From Corallium rubrum (taxonomy: Eukaryota; Cnidaria; Anthozoa; Scleralcyonacea; Coralliidae): a stretch of DNA of 64,000 nucleotides. Positions 37,301 through 46,529 of the stretch are shown here, piece by piece (position 1 is the first letter of the stretch; the number at the start of each line of letters is the position of its first letter). The stretch spans positions 13,062,141-13,126,140 of the forward strand of contig OZ036007.1 in NCBI GenBank assembly GCA_964035015.1, written 5' to 3'. Position numbers and translations under genes: made by a program. The notes under the pieces were generated by a model. The model was not told the origin of the DNA. It did not search any database and worked only from the letters and a program-made list of their open reading frames with translations.

Positions 37301-40300
37301 AGGAGTTTGGTGACACTAACATAGATGTTGAAGAAGGCATGTCAGTTGAGGATCGTAAAGCGAAAGAAATCATGGATAAATCAGCAACAATGGTAAATGG
37401 ACACTATCAGCTGAAGTTACCATTTCGGCAGGAGTGCACAAATCTTCCTGATAGCCTACCAGTGGCCGAAAAGAGATTAAATTGGTTGAAACAGAGGATG
37501 CGAAGAGACTCTGACTTTCACCTTAAATACAGTGGTGTTGTCGAAAAATACCATACCGAAGGATCGTCAAGACGAGTTCCTGACGATGAAGTTGCTAATC
37601 TCAAGCCTCTTTGGTACCTTCCTCATCACGCCGTATGGCACCCCAGAAAACCTGAAGAACCGAGAGTGGTTTTTGATTGCGCTTCCAAATGCGGTGGGAC
37701 GTCGTTAAATGATCAGCTATTGAGAGGACCAGAAAATACCAGCACACTCATCGGAGTAATCTTGAGATTCCGGGTCGACAATATAGCAGTTACCGCTGAT
37801 GTGAAGAGAATGTTCCATCAAGTCTACGTGGCACCAGAAGATCGTGGAGCGCTTTGTTACCTTTGGTGGCCTGATGGTGACATATCGAAGGATCCTGAGA
37901 CGTATCAGATGCTCGTCCACATTTTTGGAGCGAAATCATCACCAAGTATAGCTGGATATGCTCTTAGGAGAACTGCCAAAGACAACGAACAAACGTTTTC
38001 GTCAGATGTCGTGGATGCAGTGTATCGAGATTTCTATGTCGACGATTTACTGAAATCGTTCGCCAACTCAGATCAAGCTAAAGTGGTTAGTAAACAGCTT
38101 CAGGAGCTACTAGCTAAAGGAGGTTTTCAACTCACCAAATGGGTTTCGAACTCGCGTGATGTTTTAGCAGCATTTCCAGCAGAAGAGAGAGCGCCAGCAA
38201 TCAAGGATTTAGATTTGAAATCAGAGATTCTGCCCCTAGATCGTGCACTAGGTATCCATTGGGACGTGGAAGAAGATACGATCAACTTAGTTGTCCGTGA
38301 AAGGAAAGAACCAGAGAATCGAAAAGGCGTCTTGTCATCAATAGCAACAGTCTTCGACCCACTTGGTTTTGCCAGTCCTCTTCTCCTCCCTGGAAGAGAA
38401 ATTAATCAAGAGTTGTGTAAGTTGAAGTTTGATTGGAATGAGCAACTCCCGAAAGAATTGTGTGGCCGTTGGAAACGGTGGAGAAACGGACTTGTTCATT
38501 TAGAGGACTTCAACATGCCAAGATGTTACAAACCAAAGGACTTTGGCAAGATTGAACGAGCAGACATACATCATTTTGCCGATGCGTCACAAGAGCATGG
38601 TTATGGTACAGCGTCTTATCTACGCCTGATTAATGAAGAAGGAAAGATCCATTGTAGTTTCCTGATGGGAAAATCCCGAGTCAGACCACTGAAGAATGTG
38701 ATAACTGTACCAAAGCTAGAACTGACGGCAGCCACCTTATCGACCAGAATCAACAAAGTCATCATGAAGGAATTAGAAAGAAGACTGAAGATCGACAGCG
38801 TTACCTTTTGGACAGATTCGATGATAGTCTTGAAGTATATTGCAAATGAGTCGCGAAGATTTGTTACTTTCGTTGCTAACCGAGTTGCTGTCATACGACA
38901 AGAATCAGAGCCCGGACAGTGGCGCCACATCAGATCAGAGCTTAACCCGGCAGACTACGCCTCCCGAGGAATCCAAGCCACGGAGACCAACAAGCTAGAG
39001 AGATGGAAACGAGGCCCAGAGTTCCTATGGAAGGATGTAGACGAATGGCCTCTACAACCTGAAGATCTCACCGACAGTCTACAAGAAACTGACGAAGGAG
39101 TGAAGAAAGAGAAAATCACTGTAGGAGCGGCTACCGTTCGAACCAACTTTTGGAATCTGTTGTTTCACAAGTACTCAACGTGGGATAGACTTCGTAGAGT
39201 CGTTGCCTGGTTAATTAGAGCTTTCCGAAGACCAGTTTGTGCACAAACGCAAAGTAAATTACACGGAAACTCAAAGGAAGACACTGCAAAGCGCGGATTG
39301 AAACCGTTATCCGTATGTGAACTGGAGGAAGCTGAGAAGAGAATTGTAAGGTTCGTGCAAAGAGAGTCATTTGTGAATGAGATTGAGAAAACAGGGAAGA
39401 GAGGACAACTTGCTCGACTCAAGCCGTTTGAAGAAGAAGGAATTCTTCGTGTAGGAGGACGATTGGGTAACGCAAGTCTGAGTTACGACGCTAAACACCC
39501 ATTCATATTACCAAAGAATCACCCGGTGTCAGCACTGATAATTCGTCATTATCATCATCTGAACGGACACGTGGGAACCTATCAAGTATTAGCAGCAACG
39601 AGAGAACGTTTCTGGATTGTGAACGGAGCTTCCTCTATTAGGAGTGTCCTCAGGAAATGCCATGTATGCAGACGCGAGAATGCTAAGTTAGGAGAGCAAG
39701 TTACTGCACCGCTTCCTGTTGTAAGAGTCTCCTCGGACAGTTATCAGATGATTTACCCATTTGCAGCAGTAGGATTGGATTACTTTGGGCCACTGTATGT
39801 AAAGTCAGGACCCAATACAAGATCGAAGAGAAGCATTACATTAAACAAGCGCTATGGATGTATCTTCACGTGCTTGCGATACCGAGCTGTTCATATAGAA
39901 GTAGCAGAAGATTTGTCTACAGATAGCTTCATTAACGCAGTGTTACGCTTCGTTGGCAGAAGAGGCCCACCAAGAGTTTTATACAGTGATAACGGCACCA
40001 ATTTCAGAGGTGCGGAGCTAGATGTTCTCAAAGCTTTAGAAAGATGGGATCAAGAGAAGATTCGTGGTACGTTCACTTCAAGAGGCATAGAATGGAAGTT
40101 CAACCCTCCAGCGGCGAGCCACCAAGGTGGTGTTTGGGAACGCCTAATACGCTCTGCCAAAAGAATCTTACACTCAATGGTTGGACAACGTCTCCTGAAC
40201 GACGAGAGCCTGAGAACATTTCTCGTGGAAGTAGAAAAGATTATGAATGACAGACCGATCACGCCTGTATCTAGTGATCCTCGAGATTTAGAAGCGCTTA

Positions 40301-40719
40301 CGCCTAATCATATCTTACTCTTGCGCAGGAATCCGTCTACGTCTCCTGGTGACTTCGAAAGATCAGACAAATACAAAGCAAGATGGAAACACATTCAAAT
40401 ACTTGCAGATGAATTTTGGAAGCGATGGACACGAGAGTATCTGCCAAGCTTACAAGAGCGCCAAAAGTGGTTGAATAGAATGCCCAATATAATGGTTGGT
40501 GATCTGGTGCTTCTCGCGGACAAGAATACCTCTCGTGGACAATGGCCAAAAGGATTAGTTGAACAGGTTTTTCCTGATAAAGAAGGAGTCGTGAGAAGAG
40601 TTCTTGTGAAGACAGCAGAGGGAGTGTATCAGAGGGACGTGCGAAAGCTTTGTCTCTTAGAAGAACAATTGTTGACTTGTATCGAGAAAGAAAAGGAATG
40701 CAGTTCTGGTAAAGGATAA
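34354..40719 (+). CDS. BEL/Pao Gag-Pol polyprotein
   Basis: One frame of 2,121 aa, within the usual BEL/Pao size. Order of parts: charged coiled-coil N-terminus (about 1-330); Gag-like DUF1759 region from about 419 (KVELMKFSGDPLEYAEF); zinc-knuckle segment about 650-730 (YKCPQCSGPHGVWRC, LCRRCLEEGHIAKWC); aspartic protease DUF1758 near 809 (YAFLDSGSDATLC); reverse transcriptase about 1080-1250 with AVTADVKRMFHQV and the YVDD box at about 1228; RNase H about 1402-1545 (HHFADASQEHGYG, FWTDSMIVLKY); integrase zinc-binding HHCC about 1716-1778 and catalytic core about 1802-1935 (GLDYFGPLYV, LYSDNGTNF, HQGGVWERLIRSAKR); C-terminal DUF5641 from about 2010. No env-like ORF follows. It looks whole. 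Confidence 0.97.
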   Translation: MMTVKRSNKMKRSSSKKDKHSIKSTHVEDIDEEEMSTELTEELTVSQSDKNGGEEDIRPPLTSKVNTKVGFESVEPQGCTSRRPSSEEVETADKIIQVERERTKDLEELQRRQNYVEGLMANSRVQLADVNAGLSRYEEVFRKFVISHENCLQCEHSEEKRMSMTDSYTKQRDIKLQLDNTVHEWRVNKERKERPPSESGFSLKSVKSNRSHASSRSSVKERKRVIEEVRLKMHALKERQELERQLEQAEKDKTEISRRIELLNVETEVKQAEIGLMIEQSDEEERDGMNGYLREYHKQSGVHTSDPRAQPHDKTHTVPIPDLRYVVDTEVTAPFNPVQSQLLSPSTQRPLGQQGNHVTPNTFKPSNSPKTTHLDADTAEFHPNTSASPEQPVPQTFNSPSQSQSDVWMTIAQAIKEGPSLPKVELMKFSGDPLEYAEFVTNFRDNIENQVADESQRLTRLLAQCEGKARDAIKSCVNLEVGQRYLEAKRTLLDNFGQPHMIVEAHMKRLREIQVRNFDATSLMEFARRLEDAGRVLRSMGCNYSSRLDSEDVIVMLMRKLPEESLRRKWADRAGDLIKRKGQAEFKDFVEFVRKIAERINNRYGRELKSRSYSDFSSRQKFDYRNQQRVTTGATQSRYQQTSDAFKAAPYKCPQCSGPHGVWRCHVFKSSSLKDRLKTVKQHKLCRRCLEEGHIAKWCKRGFICRISGCGKDHHYLIHCSTEESKEDCTRERKNDASGDTMQQNVTEPHSGVRSTTSNPSVSATLVGAHATGNSNESVSVGVVRASRPRVCFKVVPVKVSSNNKELVTYAFLDSGSDATLCLGSLVKELDVQDVKPINFTMTTAISEEQRSGYEVQLNVESLSGSAKFRLENVLTTDSLPVTSRHMATNEEIQKWPHLDDIHLPETGDKKVTILIGSDRPDIIDNYADRREGEKGQPSAVKTPFGWTVYGPVEESEEDHVLVNFTRTEQEILNQQLERMYTEEFGDTNIDVEEGMSVEDRKAKEIMDKSATMVNGHYQLKLPFRQECTNLPDSLPVAEKRLNWLKQRMRRDSDFHLKYSGVVEKYHTEGSSRRVPDDEVANLKPLWYLPHHAVWHPRKPEEPRVVFDCASKCGGTSLNDQLLRGPENTSTLIGVILRFRVDNIAVTADVKRMFHQVYVAPEDRGALCYLWWPDGDISKDPETYQMLVHIFGAKSSPSIAGYALRRTAKDNEQTFSSDVVDAVYRDFYVDDLLKSFANSDQAKVVSKQLQELLAKGGFQLTKWVSNSRDVLAAFPAEERAPAIKDLDLKSEILPLDRALGIHWDVEEDTINLVVRERKEPENRKGVLSSIATVFDPLGFASPLLLPGREINQELCKLKFDWNEQLPKELCGRWKRWRNGLVHLEDFNMPRCYKPKDFGKIERADIHHFADASQEHGYGTASYLRLINEEGKIHCSFLMGKSRVRPLKNVITVPKLELTAATLSTRINKVIMKELERRLKIDSVTFWTDSMIVLKYIANESRRFVTFVANRVAVIRQESEPGQWRHIRSELNPADYASRGIQATETNKLERWKRGPEFLWKDVDEWPLQPEDLTDSLQETDEGVKKEKITVGAATVRTNFWNLLFHKYSTWDRLRRVVAWLIRAFRRPVCAQTQSKLHGNSKEDTAKRGLKPLSVCELEEAEKRIVRFVQRESFVNEIEKTGKRGQLARLKPFEEEGILRVGGRLGNASLSYDAKHPFILPKNHPVSALIIRHYHHLNGHVGTYQVLAATRERFWIVNGASSIRSVLRKCHVCRRENAKLGEQVTAPLPVVRVSSDSYQMIYPFAAVGLDYFGPLYVKSGPNTRSKRSITLNKRYGCIFTCLRYRAVHIEVAEDLSTDSFINAVLRFVGRRGPPRVLYSDNGTNFRGAELDVLKALERWDQEKIRGTFTSRGIEWKFNPPAASHQGGVWERLIRSAKRILHSMVGQRLLNDESLRTFLVEVEKIMNDRPITPVSSDPRDLEALTPNHILLLRRNPSTSPGDFERSDKYKARWKHIQILADEFWKRWTREYLPSLQERQKWLNRMPNIMVGDLVLLADKNTSRGQWPKGLVEQVFPDKEGVVRRVLVKTAEGVYQRDVRKLCLLEEQLLTCIEKEKECSSGKG

Positions 40720-40811
40720 TATAAGCAGACGGTTAAACATTTGCATGTGATTATTTGTTTAGATTTTGTTTATGTTAGAAAGACTCCCTTGTCGCCTTTC
40801 GGGCGGGAGCG

Positions 40812-41155
40812 TGTAGAGTTCACGATCATTTTAGTTATGGCTACCGCTTTGTAGGGACAGCGGGCGCAGACATAAACGTGGCCTAGTTTTAGTTTCGTTT
40901 TCCAGACATGGAGTTTATGTTCATGTATTTTGATGTTAGCTATGGCACAATAACTTGTAAGTATTGTTTAAATTTGTAATGTATATGTCGTATTTCTTTA
41001 AGTAATGTCATGTAAGTAACAATTGTGTAATATTTGTGTTTTTAGTGAATCGTTCGTTTATTAAACTGGATGAATACGAGTTGTTGTGTTGAGTTGAGAT
41101 TATTGCGTGCAGACGAGATCGTTAAATATAGTTTACTCGAAGTCTGGAAGCTACA
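40812..41155 (+). repeat. 3' LTR of BEL/Pao element
   Basis: 344 bp, matching the 5' LTR. Preceded by a purine-rich GGGCGGGAGCG tract that could be the polypurine tract, and followed by GACAT. Confidence 0.95.
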
Positions 41156-41422
41156 GACATAAATTGTGAAGCGGTGGCTGTGGCAAGTAAGAGAACATTT
41201 TCATAACACTATACCTCAGGTGATTTCTGTGCCGGTATGATTCAAATGGTCTTACGAATAGCATGATATGTATGGTTTCTCGATCGGGTTCCAGCGTGAA
41301 GGTATAGTACGGCTATACGAGTTTTGGTCGTTCTTATATACTGAATGTTGACGACTATTTATTACACATTCCGGCAACAGTCAGTCAATGAACATCTAAG
41401 ATTTTGCTTGCCATATAATTAG

Positions 41423-41517
41423 CATAACTGCATATTCGTCCATTCTCGTTGGATTGTGCAGGTTTACTACTAGTGAACCTGCACAATCCAACGAGAATGG
41501 ACGAATATGCAGTTATG
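41423..41517. repeat. Perfect 95-bp hairpin at junction of copies A and B
   Basis: Arms 41423-41464 and 41476-41517 are exact inverted copies around the loop TACTACTAGTG. Each arm is the terminal sequence of the older DNA transposon (CTGCACAATCCAACGAGAAT), so the hairpin is two element ends abutting head to head. Its right arm ends with GTTATG, the target duplication of the Polinton-like insertion. Confidence 0.9.
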
Positions 41518-41589
41518 AGTAGTGATACCCCCCCATCGAGGGACCAAAGGGATGCCGCCTCATTAAATATTCAATTTTTAATTATTCAT

Positions 41590-42115
41590 TCTCATGCTCC
41601 TTTGCGACCCTCTAACCCTAATCTCATTACATCATTATGTCTCGTGCTCCTATATGACCCCCTAACCCTAATCTCACCCAACCCCCCGTTATTCACTACG
41701 TCATACCGACTTATTATTTATTCATTCTCAGACTCCTTTGGGACCTCCTAACCCTAACTTCACCCCTAACCCTAGCTGTCACTCAACCCCCCGGTTTTCA
41801 CTACGTCATACCGACTTATTATTTATTCATTCTCAGACTCCTTTGGGACCTCCTAACCCTAACTTCCCCCCTAACCCTAGCTGTCACTCAACCCCCCGGT
41901 TTTCACTACGTCATACCGACTTATTATTTATTCATTCTCAGACTCCTTTGGGATGTAGTAACCCTAACTTTCCCCCTAACCCTAGATGTCACTTAACCCC
42001 CCGTCATTCCCGATTGGTCTCCGACTGATTTCCGAAGTTACGTAAAAGGCACTGGACTTATCTCTTTATAACTAATAGAAACGAACTTTCATTTAAACCC
42101 TTAACCCTACTTATA
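41590..42115. repeat. Telomere-like CCCTAA-rich tandem region, left arm
   Basis: Several ~95-bp units share CATACCGACTTATTATTTAT, a CAGACTCCTTTGGGA tract and CCCTAACCCTAA-type words. CTAACCCTAA occurs repeatedly, the complement of the TTAGGG animal telomere unit, but interspersed rather than a pure array. Subterminal repeats in an element arm. Confidence 0.75.
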
Positions 42116-43865
42116 GCCAACAGTTGTGGGACACGTATACGTACAGAGCATGCGTACAGTAAACTTTAACAAAATAGACGTTCTTTATAAGGAACTATAG
42201 AAATTGATAGAGGCACTTTATATGTTTTTATCTGAAACCTTGTCTGGAGGATTATAGAGAGTTCTGAACAGCGTAAGTGTCTGAATTGGCAGAGATAACT
42301 GCTCTGGTCAAACCTGAATATTATTTGAATAATATGGAGACTTTGAATATTATATTAGTCAGAACCTAAATGACCAAACAGTCTTATACACGTTTGGTGG
42401 CAATAAGTGTTAACAATTTTAGAGAGTTATCGTTTACTTTGGCCTAGTTTGTAGAGGAACGAAACAGAAATGGATAGAGGCACTTTATATTTTTTGTCTT
42501 AAACTTGGTTTGGAGGAATATAGCGGGTTTTTGGTTAAGTAATCCGAGTGTTATTTTCGAAGAGGTGAATGTTGACAGTTTTGGTCGAATTATTGCCTAT
42601 CTAACCTTAGTCTATAACCTACTAGTGATTCCTTGGATGAAGAAACAGTTCGAGAAGTCGTAAGAAGACACAAATCAATTCGAAAAGCGAAGAGCAAAGA
42701 CTTGTCCATATATAACTGAGATACATCATGGTTACTAGGCTTTCTCTTTATAAGTGAGGAAATTGTAGGAAGATAGAATGAGGAATCACTTCGAGAAATC
42801 GTGAAAAGAACGATTTTAAGTGTCGACATATAAAGGCAAAGCAGTTTATTACTTTGAAAGCGTTGCTACGCTTTCTGTTACTAAGTGTGATATTTGCATA
42901 TTTATCCTCAGTGCACGTGCAGGAGACAAAAGAAAAAACTCATTAGGGGTCATTAAGAGGATTAAGCGCTTAGGCAAGTCTAGGCGATGTCATTAGCAGT
43001 GTTACCATAGCGTCCTTCATTCGTCTCAGGCTCCTTTGGGACCCTCTACTATTACTCAGACCCCCGTGTAATACGTCATAACCGATAGCTCTCCGATTAA
43101 TTCCCGAAGTTCCAAATGTTTGACAAACGGTGTCTTTCATGTGTGAGGTCTCTGGAGTATACACCTCCTATTTTAAGTCTTTAGGCATTATGAGAATATT
43201 TCGTTTGTATTCTTTCAATGACTTGGTGGCTCTTAAAAGCTTGTAATTTTTAAAATGTGATTTGTTTAAAGAAACATGTTTTTATAATAAGACTAAATAA
43301 CGAAATAAAGTTTCAAAAATATATAATTTCATATTTACCATCACACAAAGCTCCTAATATTTACAAACAACGCAAAAGTTAAAATCCATAAGTTTCGGAA
43401 TTATTTACAATCACTCGCTATCTATTACGGTTGTATATCCAATATATGTTAAATATCTCACAGTGTACATAAAAATCCATTACCTGTGAGTAGGACAAAG
43501 TGAATAAATCAAAATTGATTACTAATACTTAGATTGAGGAGATGTCTTTGGGAGTCCAAAACCGTTGTGTGAACACGGAACGGTTTGCCGTACTCGTAAG
43601 TCAAACGAGAAGTCGCGCGAGTATGAGGAATCGAATCGAGAAACTGTAAGAACGTAAGATACAGACGAAATATTATTTGTCTATGGAATGGTTGAGTGCA
43701 ATGTTGCCATATTTGTATAAGTCCATGTACACTAATGATGTTAATGGCTCATTAGCAATTTAAACAAAAGAACGAGTCTGGGCGAGTCTGAGCGACGTCA
43801 GAGCTTAGACAAAGAAATCCTAATTAATATGCTTATTCACAGCGTCGGTTTTCTCGGCGTATCAT
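42116..43865. other. Left-arm non-coding part of the palindromic element
   Basis: About 1.7 kb with only short open frames of no recognisable type. A second match to the subterminal motif (GGCTCCTTTGGGACCCTC, then TCTCCGATTAATTCCCGAAG) is at 43020-43110. Mirrored in the right arm at about 50155-51905. Confidence 0.5.
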
Positions 43866-43901
43866 TTGCTTACTATTTGCTGTTGGAGTAAGACCGCAGA
43901 G

Positions 43902-44384
43902 ATGGAGGGTTTATATGAAAAATTGTTTTCAATGTTCGAAGATATTTACAATGAAACTTTGTGGGAAGAATATTCGAAGCTTTGTCGTGAAAAGTGCAAT
44001 GGTTGTAGGACTAACCATCCTAGTCAGAAGCAACATAGTTGCCTAACAGATGATGAGCAAAGGAGATGGTGCTATGAAGAGACCAGGACAAACGTCGACG
44101 AACGAATCTGGATAGAGTTCAACGAAGCGGGAGAGGCGTTGAAATTACGAAATCAAAGAGACTCTCAAAAAACTTCGGAGACAATGGTCGAGTCGAAGGA
44201 AATTGACGACTCGCCAAATATTCTTTCTATATCTGTTCTGTTTAGCTGTCCATTAAAGTATCTGTACGAAGTAAAAGACACAGGTGTAAAATTTACGAGT
44301 ACGATAAAGAATCCTCGGGAGGCTTACGAGGAGTATCTTCTTGAAAAGTCTAGAAACTTAACGACGAAAAGCAATCTGAACTAA
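43902..44384 (+). CDS. Cys-rich protein of the palindromic element, left copy
   Basis: About 160 aa from the Met reading MEGLYEKLFSMFEDIYNETL; a further 12 codons upstream are open. A cysteine/histidine cluster (LCREKCNGCRTNHPSQKQHS, then CL) has the look of a small zinc-binding site (CxxxCxxC...H...HxC). The C-terminal half is acidic then basic (YLLEKSRNL tail). Function unknown. It is preserved in both arms with the same length, which suggests that it is a real gene of the element. Confidence 0.65.
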   Translation: MEGLYEKLFSMFEDIYNETLWEEYSKLCREKCNGCRTNHPSQKQHSCLTDDEQRRWCYEETRTNVDERIWIEFNEAGEALKLRNQRDSQKTSETMVESKEIDDSPNILSISVLFSCPLKYLYEVKDTGVKFTSTIKNPREAYEEYLLEKSRNLTTKSNLN

Positions 44385-44624
44385 TGCTATATGTGTTGTG
44401 AGAACATTATCGAGTTAATCCAAAGCTAAATTATGTTTTAAGTTAAAAAAATTACTTGAACTATATAGTGTGTAAGAAAGATGTGTAGACCTGAAGAAAA
44501 ATTCATAAAGACATACGAGCAACATTATAGTTCTTTGTAGTTTATTTTCATATTTATAACAAATTACAGTGTGCAAATTGACAGCTAATTATTTACATAA
44601 ACTGTCCTGCGTTTACGATTTCTT

Positions 44625-44948
44625 CTAGCGCACCCACTTCTTAGAGATATCGTTTGTTTCTCTGTTGTCAAAGCACTGCTCGCTCTTTATGGGGAATTTT
44701 GATATTTTCCGGGTTTTTTTGCGTTGTTTATTATTTACGGACTCCCCATGCTGCTCTCTTAGATAATTATTGAAGTTTGTTGCCATTTCCTCTTGTCTCT
44801 TTATAATGCTTTTCAAAGTTTTCTCCATATTTAGTTCTGTGCTGTCTGCGATAGGTTCTTTACTCTGTAAAGGAACACACATTCCACTTTTACTCCATTT
44901 TAGCCAATTTAGCGCGTTCTTTGATATCCATGTGATGTACTTGGTCAA
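44625..44948 (-). CDS. Hypothetical ORF of the palindromic element, left copy
   Basis: Frame of 107 aa, basic and polar (IIKRQEEMATNFNNYLREQ; KQRKKTRKISKF). No known domain recognised. It overlaps the end of the zinc-finger ORF at 44890-45072 in another frame. Mirrored at 49072-49395. Confidence 0.4.
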   Translation of the reverse strand: MTKYITWISKNALNWLKWSKSGMCVPLQSKEPIADSTELNMEKTLKSIIKRQEEMATNFNNYLREQHGESVNNKQRKKTRKISKFPIKSEQCFDNRETNDISKKWVR

Positions 44949-45072
44949 GATGATTTGCTAGCCTTGCAAGATTAGTGCTTCCGCACCCGAAGACAGGACA
45001 GTTTCTACGTGTGCGACCCATGTTTAGTTGTTTACTCGAGCAATAACAGAAAGCATTTGACATTTTTGGCAT
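44890..45072 (-). CDS. Small C2H2 zinc-finger ORF, left copy
   Basis: 60 aa with NCPVFGCGSTNLARLANHLD, then QVHHM: one C2H2-type finger (Cx4C, 12 residues, Hx4-5H), likely DNA- or RNA-binding. It is kept in both arms. It is short, so it may be only part of a gene. Confidence 0.5.
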   Translation of the reverse strand: MPKMSNAFCYCSSKQLNMGRTRRNCPVFGCGSTNLARLANHLDQVHHMDIKERAKLAKME

Positions 45073-45562
45073 GTTAGATGCTTTTATTAGGCCCTTTTAG
45101 GCCTTATTTGGCCTATTTTGGCCCGTTTAGGCCTTTTTGGCCCGTTCAAAGATACCCCCATCATCCCTGGGGCACCGCCCCCCCCCCCAAAGATACTACC
45201 AATACCCCTAGGGTGCCCCCAAACATATCCCCATCACCCCTGGTAACTTATACATTTAACCTGTACCAAAGGAATATCAGAAAGACATATACATTATTTG
45301 TAAATACTTTATTGAACTTCAGCATAGTACAGAAGATAATGCGTCAACGATTCACCAGTAACTTTAATTCTTATAATTGGTGTCATTCCATTACTATGGC
45401 GTTTAGATTGATTGTAGGAGTACACTAGTTTTTTGTAATACTGGTTTCTTTCGTTTGATGAAATCTAAACATATATTCAAAATGCACCGTCCTGTATAGC
45501 CTTTAATAAACCATTATCAGTATGTTTCAATGTCGCTTTTCTCAGGTATTCAGCACTTATTT

Positions 45563-46381
45563 TCATACCCGGGGTTGATATACATAATGTGTATCAGTCG
45601 GAAATATCCCTGATCTTACTCGGATTTCATCGGGACATGTCGGCGTGAGATCGACAAACAGGTAAGAATACGGGTCTTTGGTTGCCATCTGGTAGGCTTG
45701 CTGGAAAAACTTTGTGTTGTCGGGATACAACTGTTTGGCTAGATGAGTTACTTGACTTGCATCACGAACATTTTTTGTTAGGACAAAGTAACTAGCGTTG
45801 AGAGAGATGGTACGATGGTCTTTGCTTTGATGAAATAAGTTTTGCACAATATAAATCACGCTGAGATTACCATGGTGCGATTTCTTCGTGAACAGCTTGG
45901 CAATAATCGTATCTTTTTCTCCCATCATGTCATCAATGATAAATAGATTTCTTATTTGGGGATTAATACTATCCAATATAGATTCGGATAAACCTTGCAC
46001 AAACTGAATCCCAGGAATAAGAAGTTCCATTTTAGCAAACGTGTCTTGGTACTCAGAATAAAAATAAATTATATTTTCTGGGACAGGGTCGATCATGATT
46101 TGGGCGTTGGCTAACAATTCCTTGACAAAGGTTGTCTTCCCAGTCTTGGTCCCCCCAGAGACCAAGAGCCCAAAGGGATGTGTTAATTGTATGGAGTATG
46201 TATTTTTGTTGTCTTGGTAATTCGATGCGGTTCCATCAAATGGCGAATGCTTAAATGTAGAATCAGTAGACATCGTTTGAATTGGCCGATCTCCCCCATG
46301 CAGGACCTTTATGTGGCGTTGTAAATTAAATTGTCTTGAAAAGCTCTTTCCGCAAATATTACAAGCGCTAGGCATGTTCAC
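45563..46381 (-). CDS. A32-like packaging ATPase with N-terminal zinc finger, left copy
   Basis: 272 aa. Residues about 6-28 form a C2H2 finger (CNICGKSFSRQFNLQRHIKV, LH). The ATPase follows with Walker A GLLVSGGTKTGKTTF near residue 72, Walker B LFIIDDMMGE near 143, and a sensor-like FVLTKNVRDASQV further on. This is the FtsK/HerA-superfamily genome-packaging ATPase type (A32-like) found in Polintons, adintoviruses and large DNA viruses. The fusion to a zinc finger is unusual among those I know. Mirrored as 47644-48462. Confidence 0.8.
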   Translation of the reverse strand: MNMPSACNICGKSFSRQFNLQRHIKVLHGGDRPIQTMSTDSTFKHSPFDGTASNYQDNKNTYSIQLTHPFGLLVSGGTKTGKTTFVKELLANAQIMIDPVPENIIYFYSEYQDTFAKMELLIPGIQFVQGLSESILDSINPQIRNLFIIDDMMGEKDTIIAKLFTKKSHHGNLSVIYIVQNLFHQSKDHRTISLNASYFVLTKNVRDASQVTHLAKQLYPDNTKFFQQAYQMATKDPYSYLFVDLTPTCPDEIRVRSGIFPTDTHYVYQPRV

Positions 46382-46529
46382 ACAACAACTCTCAAATTAC
46401 TTGTGAAAATGTCCGGGAGAAAAGTACGATTATATCCTTGAGTTTCTTCTCTAATGCATGTGGGATATCAAAACGAACCAACTCGCAGCTGAACGTCACT
46501 TGGACGTTACTTAGACGCCGCCTCTAAAT

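Larger units (their letters stand above)
33942..41155 (+). mobile_element. BEL/Pao LTR retrotransposon, looks whole
   Basis: 7,214 bp with 344-bp LTRs (33942-34285 and 40812-41155) that begin TGTAGAG and end GCTACA and look identical along their length. It is flanked by the 5-bp target duplication GACAT (33937-33941 and 41156-41160). One uninterrupted reading frame of 2,121 codons fills the internal region. Identical LTRs mean a very recent insertion. It sits inside an older DNA transposon copy (33615-41468). Confidence 0.97.
33615..41468. mobile_element. Older inverted-repeat DNA transposon, copy A (interrupted by BEL/Pao)
   Basis: The ends read AGTGAACCTGCACAATCC at the left and GGATTGTGCAGGTTTACT at the right; ACT flanks both sides (33612-33614 and 41469-41471). 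Without the BEL/Pao insertion it is about 635 bp. No coding sequence. Its sequence is, in reverse, a diverged and shorter relative of copy B. A partial copy of the 100-bp MITE is also present. Superfamily unassigned; a 3-bp target duplication is possible but could be chance. Confidence 0.6.

Noticed and set aside
42590-43164. Two short open frames (79 and 64 codons) in the left arm, mirrored in the right
   Set aside because: No domain, no start context; one overlaps the repeated subterminal motif, so they are probably chance frames.
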